Shown one piece after another: positions 38,192 to 50,091 of a stretch of 64,000 nt of DNA. The stretch lies in NCBI GenBank assembly GCA_038496675.1, contig CM076653.1:25415779-25479778 (forward strand), given 5' to 3'. A program made the position numbers and the translations under genes. Origin of the DNA: Rachycentron canadum (Eukaryota > Chordata > Actinopteri > Carangiformes > Rachycentridae). Under the pieces are notes generated by a model. It saw only the letters and a program-made list of their open reading frames with translations, had not been told where the DNA came from and did not search any database. How positions within the stretch are numbered: the first letter of the stretch is position 1; each line of letters starts with the position of its first letter.

Positions 38192-39182
38192 AGTCTCCCT
38201 CTTTTCAACGTATATATTTCGCTCGGTAATCGTAGGGGGCGGCACCAACCTTAAAAGCCAAATGTTCACCGTCTTCACAGCCTTGAGGAAAACTCGTACC
38301 TGACGCTACTCAACAAAACTAACGTACGACCAAGGCAGGACGTTTGCTTGCTAGCGTGAACGTTGGCTAGCTAGCCGTTGTTATGCGTTAGCCGTAACCA
38401 TCGTATAACGTCAACTCTAGACGGCAAACCTAAACTTATCCAAATTTACCAACTATAACGAGAAGTTAACTGGCGGTCCTTGTGGTTTGCACACATTCCC
38501 TTGAAAATGCTGTGGAGAGGTCGTTTTATGATTACATTGGACTACAGCGCTTACTTACTACACTCAAATTACCGTTGCTAACTTAGCTTATTTTTGATGA
38601 TCGCATAGCCTTAGCAGACTTTCCTCTTCCGCGCGCTACCGGTTTCCTGTTAGCTGATTGGCGTATGTCCCGTGAGGACCTTCTACGTGATTGGGTAAAT
38701 GTCACGTCCATCATAATAAACTCGCTGCCCATTGGCCGGATGTCTTGGAGTAAATAACGACCGGCGTAAACAGTGACGCTTTCTTCTGGTTTCATCGATA
38801 GTCTCGGGTTATTTTGGCCACACAAAGGAAAGCAAATTTGTTTCGGTGCAAGAAATTGGATTGTAGAAAAGATGGAAATATCTTAAAAATGTTCGCCGTA
38901 GCGGTTTGACTTATCCTTACACCTAGTTTGATTCCATGGTAACTTTCTTTTGTGGGCATGCCAAATCAACAAATCAACTCGGAAGGCTGAAGTGGATAAA
39001 ATGGTCTTAACAGTCATATTACAGTGAGACCTAACAAGCCCGGTCAGGAAGACATGCCAATCCAGCTATAACATGAAGACAAAGAGTTAGTTAAAATTAG
39101 ACATAAACACACTGAAACACCCTCTGCTGTCTTTCCTGTCCCGTGTGATATTATGAACCACCTGTGACTTTCAGCAGCTGTC
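38192..39182. promoter_or_regulatory. Shared lin37/proser3 upstream region with three CCAAT boxes
   Basis: A 1-kb region lies between two divergent ATGs. It is CpG-richer than its surroundings and lacks a TATA box. Three inverted CCAAT boxes (ATTGG) stand at 38657, 38690 and 38731, spaced 33 and 41 bases, a pattern typical of NF-Y-driven bidirectional housekeeping promoters. It is inferred to serve both genes. Confidence 0.6.
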
Positions 39183-42100
39183 ATGAAATCGAGGTAAGAG
39201 CTAAAGAGAACTATCTCTATAGTACCTTAAATCACAGTTACAGTTTGTCACGTGTGTTGTTATTGCAGTGGTCCTTTGTTCACAAGGCAGAATCCCTTCC
39301 AACCGACATCTAGAGTGGGAAAGGCACACTACCATCCTAGCTGCAACCAGTCCCTGTCAAAAAAAGAGAAAAAAACTGTATGCTTAAAAGTAAACTTTAA
39401 GACACATTTGACTGAAGTGTTGCTTTCCTCATGTTTACCACTTTTTTGTTCTTTCGCAGACTTTGAGTCCAGTACGTTTAAACCAGCAATGCAGTCCACA
39501 ATTACACACTCTGAGCCCAGGGGGCCAACAGCCATCTGACAGGCGTGACCACCGTTTTGCCACCACAGATGAACAACCTGTTTCTTCAGAGTCCTGGCCA
39601 TCCACTGACCGTGAATGTTCTCCCACCAGCACTGCAACATCATCTGACATGGAGACACCTATACAGCCTGCAAGAGCAGGGAAATCCACAGTTTCCTCTG
39701 AGCTAGGAGTTCAGCAGGATTCAGTGCTGGCAAAGTATGCTTTAATTTCAGAGAGTCAAGACCATACCCTGTGCCCTATGTTATTCTCTTAAATAGAACA
39801 ATAATAATAATAATAATTTTTTTTTTTTTTCACAATGAAAAGTTGCATGAGGTAAGGCATCTGTCATGTGGATACTGGAAGATAAAAAAAAAAAACACAT
39901 CAGCTGTTTTGTGGGAATCCTGGAATGATCACTTGTAACCAATGCTGACCTTCTGGTCTTCCAGATACATAGAACGTTTTCGCCACGGTCGGCCACAGAG
40001 TCGGGAGACACGTCAGCAGATGGTTTCTGCCACTGGAGAGGAGCAGCAGCTTTTTTGGTGGATGTCACCCTCATCTTTACCTCCCAGTTCAACACCAAAT
40101 AAAACATCAGACACTGGTATATTTTCACTTCTTACCATCTGTAATGCAGGATATTTTAAGTTGAGCTTCTTACTTCAGATGGAGATGGAAACATTCTAGT
40201 GAAATCCTTCTGTGCAATCCTTTCCTCTGAACAGATCTGAGAGATGACCACATGCCTGCCAGTTTCAGTCCAGCTGGACAACATCAACATGACAGATCCC
40301 CTTCCCCATATGGAGGATCTCTCAGTGTGAGTGTCCTAGGAATTAGCCACAATATATGTTATTGTATTGTCTTTCTCTACAAAACAGAATTAATGTGTGT
40401 ATTGTAAGAATTTTCTTACCTACTTAACATGCCCACAAATATAAATTAAATGTAAATTAAGTATAAAAAGATACTTTTACTTTGTTTTTATTCTTTGCAT
40501 ATACTGCTGAAATAAAGTAGTTGGTCTCCCATGTCCTTTTTTATGCCATGTTTGTCTGCAAGGGGGACACCTTATTCCAACTAAGTGTGCATATAAATAT
40601 TTGCATTTCAACACCACACCACATGTCCAATTGGAAACCTCTGTGTTTACGAAATGCCTGGGAAGCCATCTCTTATGCAACCTTGTTTGATACATTTATG
40701 GCTCGCTCAGTCTGCTCATGTCAAATATATCAGCCTCATAAAAAAAATAAATAAATAATGCCAGGTAATGTGTTTTATTATATTAGACTTTTTTAACTTA
40801 GATGCTACAAATATAATGATCTAGCTTTATTCATTTACACAGTGCTGGGTATGCTCTTAGTATTAAAAGAAGTGTTGTGGTATATTGAGAGTTCTGCCTG
40901 TTGTCTTTGTTTCTCAGGTTCTGTCAGACACCTCCCACGGTGAATTTGATGACACAGAGATACTACATCTTCAAGAGAGGGCCAGCAGACTTCTGCTGAG
41001 AGGGTATGAGGACCAGTGAGTAACATTAATGATACACTAATTAATCCCTTTAACTGTAAGAAGTTTGTCTTCTTGTCAACAGTGGATGCACCCTGAGTGA
41101 TGGATCTATCCCTGTCACCTCAGAGGGCCTGGGGTGCTCAGATTTCTCTTCTTCAGTCAGCGTAGATGAGCCAGTGCGACGATCGTTGATTCCTAGTTTA
41201 ATAAAGTCCACTACAGGTAAGGCAACAGTGTGGAATAGAATACCATTTATTGTCATCTTCAAATGTAAACATGCACAGTGCTGTTCCCTCTTATGCAGTC
41301 TATAGTATATGGTTCTTTTTTCATAATCAGTATTTTAAACTGCCAGTTTTATTGTGTTGCTTAACATTTACAGCAAAGGCCAGCTATAACTCAGTTCAAG
41401 CTGTGTCCTCGCAAAAATCTGTCCTTCCTTCTTTGGGGCCCCCCACATGTCCGGAAGAGGACATTTTGTTCCAGTGGCGTTTAAGGAGAAAGATGGAGCA
41501 GACAAGAGAGTGGCCTCAGTCCCTGAAACACTCCGGCCCTCACTCTAATGCCTTTAGCTGGCAGGCACCCAGTTTAAACCATCCCTCAGCTGGTGGACAG
41601 ACTTATAAGGTTGGAGTGCATGACATTTGGTCAGCTGATTTGATATTTATTTCAAATTTATGTAATAACTTCAATGTCCTATTTCTTGTGTCCTCATAGC
41701 AACAACAGACTCCTCACCCTCCTGACTTCACACAAACAAATACTCATGCCCACACCATCATTGCTCCTAAGCCAGAAGTCAAAGAAGTCCACAGATCATA
41801 TTCCCCAGCCTCAGGTCCACATCCCTCTCCTGTCTATATTGCCTCTTCTGTCTCTCAACCCCATGTTCCTGCCCATATGCATTTACTCTGTGATGTCTTG
41901 CCCTGTCCCATCCAGTCATCTCATGCTTGTGCACAACAGAACGTTTCACAAAGGTTAGATGAGTTCCATGCCAAATTTGTCAGTAAAAAGACCCAAGTCC
42001 CCGGTAAATCAACAGATATCATTACTGATGAACCTATTCAAGAACATATATCATCCACAATATGTGCTTCATCTGGAGGTATAGAAGAAGAGTGGCCTCT

Positions 42101-43597
42101 TCACAATAGAAGGTTTGAGAGTAATAAGAAAGAGAAAATTCAGACAAAAGACTCAGAGAAGAATGAGAAGAAGACAGCAAAGTCCATCAGAAGCCAAAAG
42201 AAATCAACAAGGTAAAGTAGTGAAACGCGGAAACAGTGTGCAAAATTCAAAAACTCTGAATGCTAAATAGATTTTTATTTATTTTTGCAGATATGCTGTG
42301 GACAAACAACATACTGATGGCCCTAGCTCTACAAAGAGGAGTTCCTCACATCAAAGACTTCCCAAAAAGGTCATGTTGTTATCTGAACAGCAGAAACAGG
42401 AGGGAAGCCAGGGGTTTTCCAGTGAGAGCTGTACTGCTGATCATGCACCACCACCATCTCCGATCCACAGTGCTTCACGACAGGTCAGCACATGTACAAG
42501 CTGCAAATTTTTTATTTTTTATTTTTTTAACCAGCTTTAACATTTATCAGGTTGTTTCTTTCATGTTCTCTGTGTAGTTTGACTAACACAAGAGCCTTGG
42601 AAGGGAGGTGTTTGCTTCATTGGCTCTAATAGATCTTACATTTGATATTCATGCTTAAATGAGATGGTTATTAAATATAAGAATACTATATCATCATCAT
42701 CTGATGTTAATGTAATTATTATAACTTAAAGGTGCATTAACCACCACTGTGTTCTCATTGAACCTTGACAGGTAGTTTCAGAGGTATTGTTCCCTACTTT
42801 GGATTCATCACCTACTCCAAGGTCCCCAATCTCTTTGGTCTCTACTTCTTGTGTTGCCACTGCACCTCAACAATCCCCAGTTCCTCCACGTAATGCACAG
42901 AAATCTGTGGAGGTCATTTCACAGCTGCTGCAAGAGGCTGAAGGTGAGGTCATGGCAGCAAAGAACACCAACCTTTTACCCCGTAGTTAATTGTGGAGAA
43001 TATATTCTGACCTATGAATAGATTCCCAGCATTCCAAACCCCTTCAGGTCAAAAGCCCTCAAACTTTCTTTATTTTTGTTGTGCATGCTGCTTGAATGTG
43101 GAGCTGGTGTTCAATGTCAGATTGTATGGTAGTCATAATCAGAAGCTGTTTTTGAGGATATCAATACAAAAACAAATACAATATAAAAGTCTTGGTCCTG
43201 TATAGATTCATGACGATAATACTCCATCATCATCACTTGCTTTGGCTGATCATTACCTTCAACAGAACTTTTTTTTTTTTAACATTTCAGATTCGGATGA
43301 AAAAGAGTTTGACAATGACCCTTTGTTACAAGTTCTCCGAAAACAGAGAAAATGGGTAAAGGAGCAGATCAGGTAAAATATAAATGATTTCTGATCATAG
43401 GGATTGCTATAATTTATGTAAATTGATGTTTTTCCTTGGTGGCTGTCAGCTAACATCCTTTAAAAATGTCTTACAATCTCATTAGAATCATCTAAATGTA
43501 TCATATCAAATTTGAGAAAAATAATTACTGTATTTTTCTTCTTAGTGAAGTGGACTGTATCCTGAATGAATTCCTGAACAAGCAACAAGTTACTTGA
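39183..43597 (+). CDS. proser3: Proline- and serine-rich protein 3, PROSER3 (705 aa)
   Basis: Orthologue of human PROSER3 (C19orf55), a poorly characterised protein. Exons: 39183-39193, 39269-39377, 39460-39734, 39965-40116, 40235-40326, 40918-41015, 41083-41216, 41374-41609, 41700-42211, 42291-42483, 42772-42943, 43291-43372, 43546-43597 (stop TGA). Phases join throughout. Recognisable islands in an otherwise Ser/Pro-rich, disordered chain: KTLSP-like KTTLSP, VLAKYIERFR, LFWWMSP, ILHLQERASRLL, PEEDILFQWRLRRKMEQ, and DPLLQVLRKQRKWVKEQI near the C-terminus. Exon 1 carries only 11 coding bases. The exon 8 donor (gttgga) is weak but fixed by frame. Poly(A) signal AATAAA at 43659. It converges with hspb6. 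Confidence 0.9.
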
Positions 43598-44067
43598 ATG
43601 TTGACAAAAGGCACTTGACAGTCTTTTTTTTTTTTTTTTTTTAAATTTTTATAAAAGAAATAAAGTTTAATTGTACTTTTTTGAAGAAATATTTCCACAT
43701 TAAAGAGTTCAGAGATATGTCTGTGCATCATTAATCACAATCACAATACAGTGCATTTTACAAAAGTTGCACAAAAAGAAGCAGCAGTTTGATGTGTGAA
43801 CATAGAATATTTACAAAGACTAGTTCCTTGAAACATTATATAAGATTGATGAATATTAGCAGAACAGTATATACAAATCTCAGAGCAGGGAATATTAGAG
43901 CAGTACTAGGAACAAGACAAATATGTGTTTTGGCATGTGCCTATTGTTGCTGTGAAAAGAGGAGCCTGAAGTTATTTCTGTTTATGCCTGTGTGTTCTGG
44001 CTTATATTGCATTTGCTGTCAAACATGGTGAATATGGTAGAGTCATCTGAGTGTGGTAGTAATGTGA
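43598..44067. other. Convergent 3' region of proser3 and hspb6
   Basis: This holds the 3' UTRs of both genes. The proser3 AATAAA is at 43659-43664, just after an 18-base T run. No separate gene was seen. Confidence 0.6.
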
Positions 44068-45085
44068 TTAGGTCAGGGATCTGGAGTTGTCAGTTTCCAG
44101 CATAGGCGCAGATATGATAAGGATGCCATCTGGAGAGACTGCTGACTCCAGAGCCATGGCGTCCACTCCCTTTGGGATTCGGTAGCGGCGGTTAAACTGC
44201 CGTGTCGTAAACCCAGGACCATCCTTCTAACGAAACAGAGAGTAACACAAATTGAGATGACAACACACACACAATAGCTGCTGTAAATAAACCGAAACAA
44301 ATTTGGTAATGTTCCACTGGGAATACCAACCTTTTTCTCTTCATGCTTCCCTTGAACTTCCACAAAATCCCCTATCACTTTAACCATGAGATCCTCTGGG
44401 TTGAAGTGCTTCACATCAACTTGAACTGTAAATCCAGTGTCATCACAATTCACCTTGCAAAGTAAGTCAAAATATTGCGTATTACATAATATAAAATACA
44501 ATACTTCTATGCACAGCACACAGCCAGTAAGAAGTCTTGTTTGGCACCATACATCAGAGATACACAACAATGTTTGAGCGTGGAAGTTCATTCTTCTTGA
44601 AAACAGTTTGTTTAAAGAAAAAAAAAAGTTCTTCATACTTATTTGGGGGATTTAAATTGCATCTTTGGGTCTGTCTGCTGAAGAAGACTACATGTAGTTG
44701 AATGTTGTGGAAAATGCTAGTAAGTAGACCTTGAGTCAGTATTAAAACTATTAGTATCTAATAGGGGGTCATTTTTCAAGTAAAGAGAGGGCATTTTAAG
44801 CCTATTGAGCAAGTCACCGTTTTAAAAAGCCATTTAATATTTGTTTTCATGCAGTTCTACTGAGCCAAAGTGAATGCGAATCGTGCTTGACTTTTTATAT
44901 GCTTATCGTAGTAACTTCAAATCACCTACCTCTGCAGGGCTGGTGTTTTCAGTCTCTGGTATCAATAATTTCGGGGACCAGTTATACTGTCCATAAGTCC
45001 CATTCAGCCGAGGAATAAGAGGTGGTAAAACCTTCTCCCATGGGATACCACCAGCTGGCAGAGTGGGTGGCAGGATGAAGTCCAT
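44068..45085 (-). CDS. hspb6: Small heat shock protein HSPB6 (Hsp20), 145 aa
   Basis: Small, muscle-enriched ATP-independent chaperone. Coding exons: 45085-44930, 44453-44331, 44226-44068 (stop TAA); phases join. The alpha-crystallin domain (about residues 53-135) is clear: TVQVDVKHFNPEDLMVKV, VEVQGKHEEK, GFTTRQFNRRYRIPKGV, SAVSPDGILIISAP. Two introns split it at the places usual for HSPB1/HSPB6/CRYAB. The final IxI-type anchor of some family members is not evident. The start ATG is set by an acceptor (ggtcag|aa) two bases upstream; the open frame above it is intron. HSPB6 is chosen over CRYAB/HSPB1 because the neighbours are LIN37, PROSER3 and PSENEN, as in human. A non-coding first exon ends at 45175 with donor gtaagt. 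Confidence 0.88.
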
Positions 45086-45174
45086 TTCTGACCAGTAGAA
45101 AATTGTAAAATACGTGTTGACTTCAGAGCAGCTGAGGCTACAACTTGTCAAGCTACAGGGCGCACGGCACTTAC

Positions 45175-45515
45175 CTCTTCTTGAATTTCCCGACGAAGTG
45201 GGTGCACACGGAGTGAAGGGAAAGTCCCTGTTGAGCCGCTTGTGTTACGTCCTGAATGAGATATAGTGAGACCCGGGGATGATCTGGTGCGTCCGCCTGT
45301 CTGGCTCCGAGCTCCTATCCTATCCCTCTGGGTGCTGGCGGCGACTCACTGTTGTGGTGTGTGTTTTATACCAGAGTTACATAATGAGTTGGGAATTCAT
45401 AGTGGACTGGGGCACCTTGCTTCTGTTATGCTCTGGACTAATGCATACCCTTGGGTGTTCAGGCAGGGCCATATAGGATACGGGTGTATTGTTTGGGCAG
45501 TGGCGCAGCTGTTGC
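45175..45515 (-). promoter_or_regulatory. hspb6 promoter and non-coding first exon
   Basis: On the - strand a TATA box (tataaaac, 45370-45363) predicts a start near 45335, giving a non-coding exon down to 45175 with donor ag|gtaagt. An E-box CAGCTG lies at 45506-45511, which would suit a muscle-expressed gene. Start site and E-box use are inferred. Confidence 0.55.
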
Positions 45516-47135
45516 GGGCTTATTGGCAATTAACGTGTTCATCAGCCATTACCAATGGCGTAGCCTCCAGCTCTTTCCTAGTTATCAGACCTGTTGCGCA
45601 CTATATGCTTAAGGTCGGTTGTCAAGGAAGGTCTGTCCAAAAATAAGTTCAAAAGACGGTGTTGTTGACCCTCGTGAGCCGGTGCCAGACAGACAGTGAC
45701 AGCAGGGGCGTCAAACACATGCAAGAGCACGTGTGCCACCAATGAGACACTTTCCTCTCATCATTCATTCTCTCAGTGAGGAAGACTATTTACATCATTT
45801 ACTCATCAAAAACAATATATCCACACCTCAGAGTAAACATGCTCCAGGTCCTCAGCATCAAAATGTACCAACACCAAGTAAACTATACTTCATGTAGAAC
45901 ATGTGGTCCTTTGGGTGTTGTGCTACTACATAACCCATTTGTATATTATTAGTATATTACTACTAGTGTTATTAATACTATTATTATAACTGGTCAAAGT
46001 GAGGCTAATTTTATCTACTTCACAGTTTGTTGATGTAGTTTAAACAATATATTTAATTTGATAAGCTGGTTGGATGCTTTCTGAATAAAACCTTTAACAA
46101 TAAAGTAACAAATAAATGAAAAAAAAAGACTTCTGAAATAAAGTATAATTAAATGTGACTGCCTAAAATTGTATCTACAGAATATATTTACTTGCACAAT
46201 TACTACCACCAAACAAAAACATTCATGAATTTACTACCCATATAAATTAGTTTTATTAAGCTACTCCCTGAATCATGAAAAGGAGTGTCCTGATACTTCT
46301 TGTTCTTGGCACACACTAGTAAAGTCAGAGGGCACATGTTCTCCCCGTTAGTCATGTAGAACCTGTCACTTAAGCTTTGACTGAGGTGACTAAAAATGGC
46401 ACTGATTATGTTATGACTCATATAGGATGATAGGGAAGTGGGAACATTTGAAGGGATTAAGTTATTGGGTTTCAAAACAGGCGTCAATGACTGTCCAGAT
46501 TTTAGGACCTCTGTAACAATGCAAAAATAATAGGAGTATTTATAAAGAAACACATCACTGTTGAGTCATCACACAAAATGCCCACACAGATTCATTGATT
46601 CTAGAGTGATAATGATATTCAAACGCAAGTAGGAACTATTCCCTGGTCATTGAAAATACAGTGCAGTTTTTTTATTCATCATTCATACACAAGTAAAAAT
46701 AGTATTGAGTGCACGCTCACAAACATTAACAATAAACATTTTTAAGTCAGGAAAAAGATTGTTGAATCTATTGTTCAAATTTTTGAACAAACCTCAATAC
46801 ACAGCCAGCTTCATCTTTGTCATTACATACCGTACATAACAGTTAACAGTGTCTATTATACAAGATTAATTAGCCTACTCCAAAATCAGGACTCTCTCAA
46901 ATGCCAAGGCAGCCACAAAAAAACTTCCAGGTCCATACAGCATTTACTTTTTGAAGACAAAAGAGATTGCTCTGTTAATGTGTTACTCGCCCCTTTGAAC
47001 TCAGCTCCAGAGATCAGAAAAAAAATCATTTTCACTGTAGTTGAAGAAAGACTTTTCTTTGGTCCATTATAGTGGATCATTAGTTATCTTTATAAAGACC
47101 TGTCATCAAAAAAAACGAAGACAAAGAAAAACACC
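45516..47135. other. Spacer between hspb6 and psenen, including the psenen 3' UTR
   Basis: psenen on the - strand probably ends at an AATAAA read at 46676-46671. The remainder is AT-rich sequence without a recognisable gene. Minus-strand open frames at 46015-46212 and 46203-46553 match no family. Confidence 0.5.
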
Positions 47136-48441
47136 TCAAGGAATGCCCAGTGGAATTGTAAAAGAGAGGTAATCTCCCACCTCCCCCCACTGTGCTCTGA
47201 AGTGCTGGAAGATGATGTTCCATGTGGTAAGAACTGCAATCCACAGAAGTAACCCCAGTGCAGACCTTTTGACATCTATATGAAAAACACACAAGAAAAT
47301 AATAAGCAATGACCACATACACAATCATATCATGCTGACTTTGCCTAAAGCTTTCTTCAAAAATGCAGCTCACAAAATTGTAAATATACTGTTTGACATT
47401 TTATTAAGCACAACATGTGTTATAAATCAAAAGTGTTAACAGTGGCAGATGTTTATGTGGGGAAGTCTGTTCTTGAATTGTCTTACACTCAGGAATAAGT
47501 GTTTGCAATGCATACCTTGTTCTATTTATAAGCTTTAGAGTAAGATTGAAAAATATGAATCATATTAATACTATGATAAAATTCAGTGAATTGCACTGCA
47601 TCAGTATGTTAACAATACATACTAATTACAAACTAAATCATGTCCATCTCTGAATAAAATTTTGTGATTTTTCAATAACAACATGCTATTGTTTTTTTTT
47701 TAAAAAAAACATCTATTATAATCTATATTCTTAGATATTCAGATCTCACATCTATGCAGAGGAACTTTTACTTTATTTTACTAACCTTTTTGAAAGATAT
47801 ATACTGAAAAAAGTTAGTGAGTGAATAAAGTATTGCACACAACTGAGGAAAACTAGAAGGCATGAACATTAAACCCTGCGTTACAAAATACTTTTTTTTT
47901 TGGGTGAAATTAAAGTTCTGACACTTACATGCTTTTATCTGGAGTTGCTCAGTGTAGGCTGGCTTTACAAAGGCTTCTCTGAAAAACCATACCACATTGA
48001 CCAGCCAGAGGAAGGGCAAAAAGGCAAAACCACCTGAGGAAAAAAAGAAAATAAATAATAATCATCAACAAATAATGACAATATTACTTAATAATAATTA
48101 ATCATAATTAAGCAAATCTATATTCCCCATTTGTTTTTCTGAAGGCTTGCAGCCACTGGAATTTCACTGATAACACACCCTCACTACTAATTACGCTGCA
48201 TCAGACCATTTTAATATTTATGTATAACTTATGGACGTGGGTGTTCATTATACTTGAATGCACCCTGAATTTACAAAGCAAAGGAGAGGTGGTAAGACTA
48301 AATTTAAAAAAACTAAAAAAATAATACATTTTAAAAAAAATGTATGGATGGTTTATTTATCATCATTAATTTACCCTCACCTAAATAATATTTTCGGCAT
48401 AGGCTTAGTTTCTCCTCGTTGGGCAGTCGTTCCAGGTTCAT
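47136..48441 (-). CDS. psenen: Gamma-secretase subunit PEN-2 (101 aa)
   Basis: Small membrane subunit of gamma-secretase, needed for presenilin endoproteolysis and so for Notch and APP cleavage. Exons: 48441-48381, 48033-47929, 47275-47136 (stop TGA). Phases join to 101 residues, the same length as the human protein. Matches: MNLERLPNEEKLSLCRKYY at the start, GGFAFLPFLWLVN and VVWFFREAF (hydrophobic segment 1), PAYTEQLQIK, LLLWIAVLTTWNIIFQ (segment 2), and the conserved C-terminal DYLSFTIPLG that assembly requires. It is read away from kmt2b. Confidence 0.96.
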
Positions 48442-50091
48442 CCTCACTGTGTCTGGGTCCTGCTAAAGAAAGAAAAACAAGTTCCTGTGCAGAAACAAAA
48501 GGAGAGAAGAAACCAAGTGATATGAAGCATTTTTGAGAAGAGGTGATGCTGATGTTGGCTGCAATTTAAAACACGATCGCCTGCTGGCCTTGGCATGAGT
48601 TGCACAACGTAATCTTAATAGCACTGTATAAAATCCAGACGATACGGGATCCCTCTAGCGCTTACTGCCCTCGTATGCCTCGTCAGGTGACTAAAAATTC
48701 AACTGAGACTAACGTTGGCATTTCGTTAGCTTAGCAGTGTAACATTAGGTTCTTTCGACTACTACAAACAGCCGTAGCAGTAATTAAATCGCTCTCCATA
48801 TGTCAGGCGATGATCTTCTAAAATATTTCTATGGGATAATGATAGTGTATGCTACCGTGATTATTTACCTTGTATTTTTAAAGCCAAAAAGTCGTCGTCA
48901 GTTCAATAAATGGTAACAATCCAACAACACTTCCTTCTTCTTCTTCGTCTTCTGAATCGCATTCTTCTTCCCTCCCAGCTCTTTGTTGTGTTTATTGCAG
49001 ACACGCGCTAACATGCGCCGAATAGCGCCACCCACTGTTATGCAGTGAGTGACATACGAAAGGTTTGGTGACTTCATTTGCTTTTATATGAATGTTGTGT
49101 TGTGTGTTTAATATGAATAATATACTTATAGACGGACTTTCAAAGGTGCAATGCATTAATTTGAGGAAAACATGTTCGACCCAAAAAGCCATCAAAACTT
49201 TTGTGAGAATGACAATTGAAATAATACTTTCGTCAATAAAAAAAAAAAAAAAAAAAGACTGATTTTCCCCCAAAAAATGAATCCATTGCATTTGTGTTAT
49301 ATAACTGATTCTTTTGAGCACTAGAAATTCATCAAGTCCTGTTGCCAACAGTACAAGTTTGTGGGGAAATCTACAATGTGAATGACACAAAAAGCATTTC
49401 CTGTCAAGATCAATTTAAAGAAGACATTGAAGACGTTTAGATTATTATTACTTTTCTAATGCTGCCTTGTTCAATTTATTCTGCAACATAATTTCCCTCT
49501 TTTACTCAGGTGGAAATTAGAACTTAAATAAATCTGTCTTCTACTGAATTGCGTGTAGAGCGGCTGTTTTGGGTAATCATTAATTCCTCATGTCACTTTT
49601 ATTATTACATCACTTCCTTATTTTTCCAGTTTATAAAATATATATACTATAATAAATAAATAGTAATTTCCAGTCATGCTGAATTGTGCGATTATCCACG
49701 CTCGCACCAAACTATATGCCAATATTCACTTCACTAGTAGTTATGATTTGAAAACGGTCTGGTTCTTGGAGAAATGTATCAGAATAACAGCATAATTAGA
49801 AATTTAGTATAGTAAACGTAATCGGTAATGATCTGAAAATTAAATTAGGATTAATGCAATCAGTGAAGGACTCAGTGGCAAAGCCTGAAATGTAATGTTT
49901 AGGCCACGTTTCTGAACTGACGTTTGACTTAGAGCCACCACCAGAGGTCGACCCACTTCCTCCTCCCGCTGGTGCCTCACCAGAAAGACTCACCTTCCCT
50001 TGCAGCATTGCGGGCCCCCCCTCCCATCTCGCGCCTTCCCTCTTGTCTCTCCTCGAACTGCTAGCCGTCGGTGTGTGTTGTTGTTGAAGCA
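48442..50091. promoter_or_regulatory. Shared psenen/kmt2b upstream region
   Basis: Divergent 1.65-kb spacer. The psenen promoter is expected near 48450-48960 and the kmt2b promoter near 49900-50090, where the sequence becomes CpG- and GC-rich. Between them is AT-rich DNA with an 18-base A run (49239-49256) and no exon that I can support. Human IGFLR1 and U2AF1L4, which lie between these genes in human, were not seen. Confidence 0.5.

Noticed and set aside
45086..45151. N-terminal extension of HSPB6 (22 codons upstream in frame)
   Set aside because: An acceptor two bases before the ATG and a donor at 45174 show that this stretch is intron.
45266..45646. 126-codon open frame upstream of hspb6
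   Set aside because: It begins at a GTG, overlaps the hspb6 non-coding exon and promoter on the other strand, and resembles no family.
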